64,000 bases of DNA, taken from assembly GCA_902634515.1 (NCBI GenBank), contig CACPKH010000006.1, forward strand, positions 1 through 64,000. The letters are read 5' to 3'. Below, piece after piece: positions 63,202-64,000 of this stretch. The DNA comes from an uncultured Prochlorococcus sp. GTDB lineage: Bacteria > Cyanobacteriota > Cyanobacteriia > PCC-6307 > Cyanobiaceae. The notes below the pieces were generated by a model. It saw nothing but the letters and a program-made list of their open reading frames with translations, did not search any database and was not told the origin of the DNA. Positions within the stretch are counted from its first letter, which is position 1. The number at the start of each line of letters is the position of its first letter. A program made the position numbers and the translations under genes.

Positions 63202-64000
63202 TTATACATTGTAGTATTCTCTATACCATTTTACAAAATTTTTAATACCTTCTTCGATAGAAGTCATTGGCTTAAAATTAATTAAATCTTCAAGACATAA
63301 TGTATCAGCAGCAGTCTCAGGCACATCTCCAGGCTGCATGTCTAGCATGGATAAGCTTGCTTTCATATTTAATGAATTTTCTATAGCATCAATATATTTC
63401 AGCAAGTCTGTCGGCTGAGAGTTGCCTATATTAAAAACCTGGTAAGGAGCCCAGCTTTTTGCAGGATTAGGATTATTTTTATTAAAAGCTAGGTTAACTT
63501 CCGGTGCCTTTTCTATTAATCTAACTATACTTTCAACAACATCATCTATATATGTAAAATCTCTTTTCATCTTTCCATGGTTATATACTTCTAGTTGTTT
63601 ATTTTCTAATATCGCCTTAGTAAACTTGAATAAAGCCATATCTGGTCTTCCCCATGGACCATATACAGTAAAAAATCGCAGCCCAGTAGTAGGTAGATTA
63701 TATAAATGACTATAACTATGAGCCATTAATTCATTAGCTTTCTTTGTAGCAGCATAAATACTAACTGGATGATCAACATTTTGTGTTTCTTTAAAAGGTA
63801 GATTTGTATTCCCTCCATAAACAGAACTACTACTTGCATATATCAAATGTTTAATTTCATTCTTTTTGCACGCTTCTAGGATATTCAAGAATCCAACTAT
63901 GTTTGCTTGTATATAAGCATTAGGATTTATTATTGAATAACGGACTCCAGCTTGAGCCGCTAAATGAATTACAACTTTAGGCTTACTAATCTTTAGGTTT
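63202..64000 (-). CDS. NAD-dependent sugar-nucleotide epimerase, 5' end outside the window
   Basis: An extended short-chain dehydrogenase with at least 265 residues visible. The frame runs to the window edge; the in-frame TTG at 63888 is internal, since conserved [20 protein letters not shown] precedes it. The catalytic SSSSVYGGN and YAATKKANE (Tyr and Lys) are present, then [18 protein letters not shown] and [25 protein letters not shown] and [16 protein letters not shown] are typical of UDP-glucuronate 4-epimerase, so the product is probably UDP-galacturonate for the polysaccharide. It leads the ABC, glycosyltransferase and polymerase genes. Confidence 0.85.
   Translation of the reverse strand, partial: NLKISKPKVVIHLAAQAGVRYSIINPNAYIQANIVGFLNILEACKKNEIKHLIYASSSSVYGGNTNLPFKETQNVDHPVSIYAATKKANELMAHSYSHLYNLPTTGLRFFTVYGPWGRPDMALFKFTKAILENKQLEVYNHGKMKRDFTYIDDVVESIVRLIEKAPEVNLAFNKNNPNPAKSWAPYQVFNIGNSQPTDLLKYIDAIENSLNMKASLSMLDMQPGDVPETAADTLCLEDLINFKPMTSIEEGIKNFVKWYREYYNV

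Overview
The window is a stretch of a streamlined marine picocyanobacterial chromosome, most likely Prochlorococcus. The DNA is AT-rich, gaps between genes are short, and several neighbouring genes overlap. It carries a high-light-inducible (Hli) protein, the ClpR/ClpP pair, a nickel superoxide dismutase module, the cyanobacterial division factor ZipN/Ftn2 and several cyanobacteria-only families (DUF1517, DUF3611, DUF3122, TIGR03792). Marine Synechococcus is less likely because its DNA is normally much richer in GC. I cannot assign the strain from the sequence alone.

Layout. 1-1.9 kb: small membrane proteins, an Hli protein and a stand-alone NdhF-like N-terminus. 1.9-8.7 kb: cobD, ilvC, clpP and clpR on the minus strand, a PIN-TRAM membrane protein, hemW and panB. 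8.7-13.8 kb: the signal recognition particle (SRP) RNA, then ftsZ, ftsQ, a small membrane protein, ddl and miaB on the minus strand (division and wall synthesis). 13.9-20.9 kb: tRNA-His, an amidohydrolase/flavin-oxidase gene pair, folC, argD, two tRNA-Leu genes and murA. 20.9-33.3 kb: a SpoU-type methylase, lpdA, trpC, the sodT/sodX/sodN module, an FKBP isomerase, lnt, mnmA, nnr, a group 2 sigma factor and pdhA. 33.4-43.7 kb: zipN, ffh, rpsP, a phoH-like gene, a BI-1 family membrane protein, era, trmD, a rubredoxin, ispF and larB/cpmA. 43.7-57.9 kb: small proteins, thiS/thiE, ribF, surE, pheS, nadK, cobL, ribD, ftsH, argF and lexA. 57.9-64 kb: a one-strand surface polysaccharide cluster (EpsG-like polymerase, two glycosyltransferases, a PglK-like ABC flippase and a sugar-nucleotide epimerase cut by the window edge).

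Links between genes. Ffh and the SRP RNA are the two core parts of one targeting particle. FtsZ, FtsQ and ZipN serve division, while MurA and Ddl supply wall precursors. SodN, SodX and SodT form a complete nickel superoxide dismutase production set. PdhA (E1 alpha) and LpdA (E3) belong to the same pyruvate dehydrogenase complex. RibD and RibF lie at the start and end of flavin synthesis. ThiE and ThiS serve thiamine synthesis, and CobD and CobL serve cobalamin synthesis. LexA has a near-consensus SOS box upstream.

The polysaccharide cluster is the accessory part of the window; almost everything else is core genome. I found no CRISPR array, transposase, prophage or clearly new multi-gene system. 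The more open questions are the unassigned small proteins, the orphan LarB, the orphan NdhF-like fragment, the amidohydrolase/oxidase pair and the makeup of the polysaccharide cluster.
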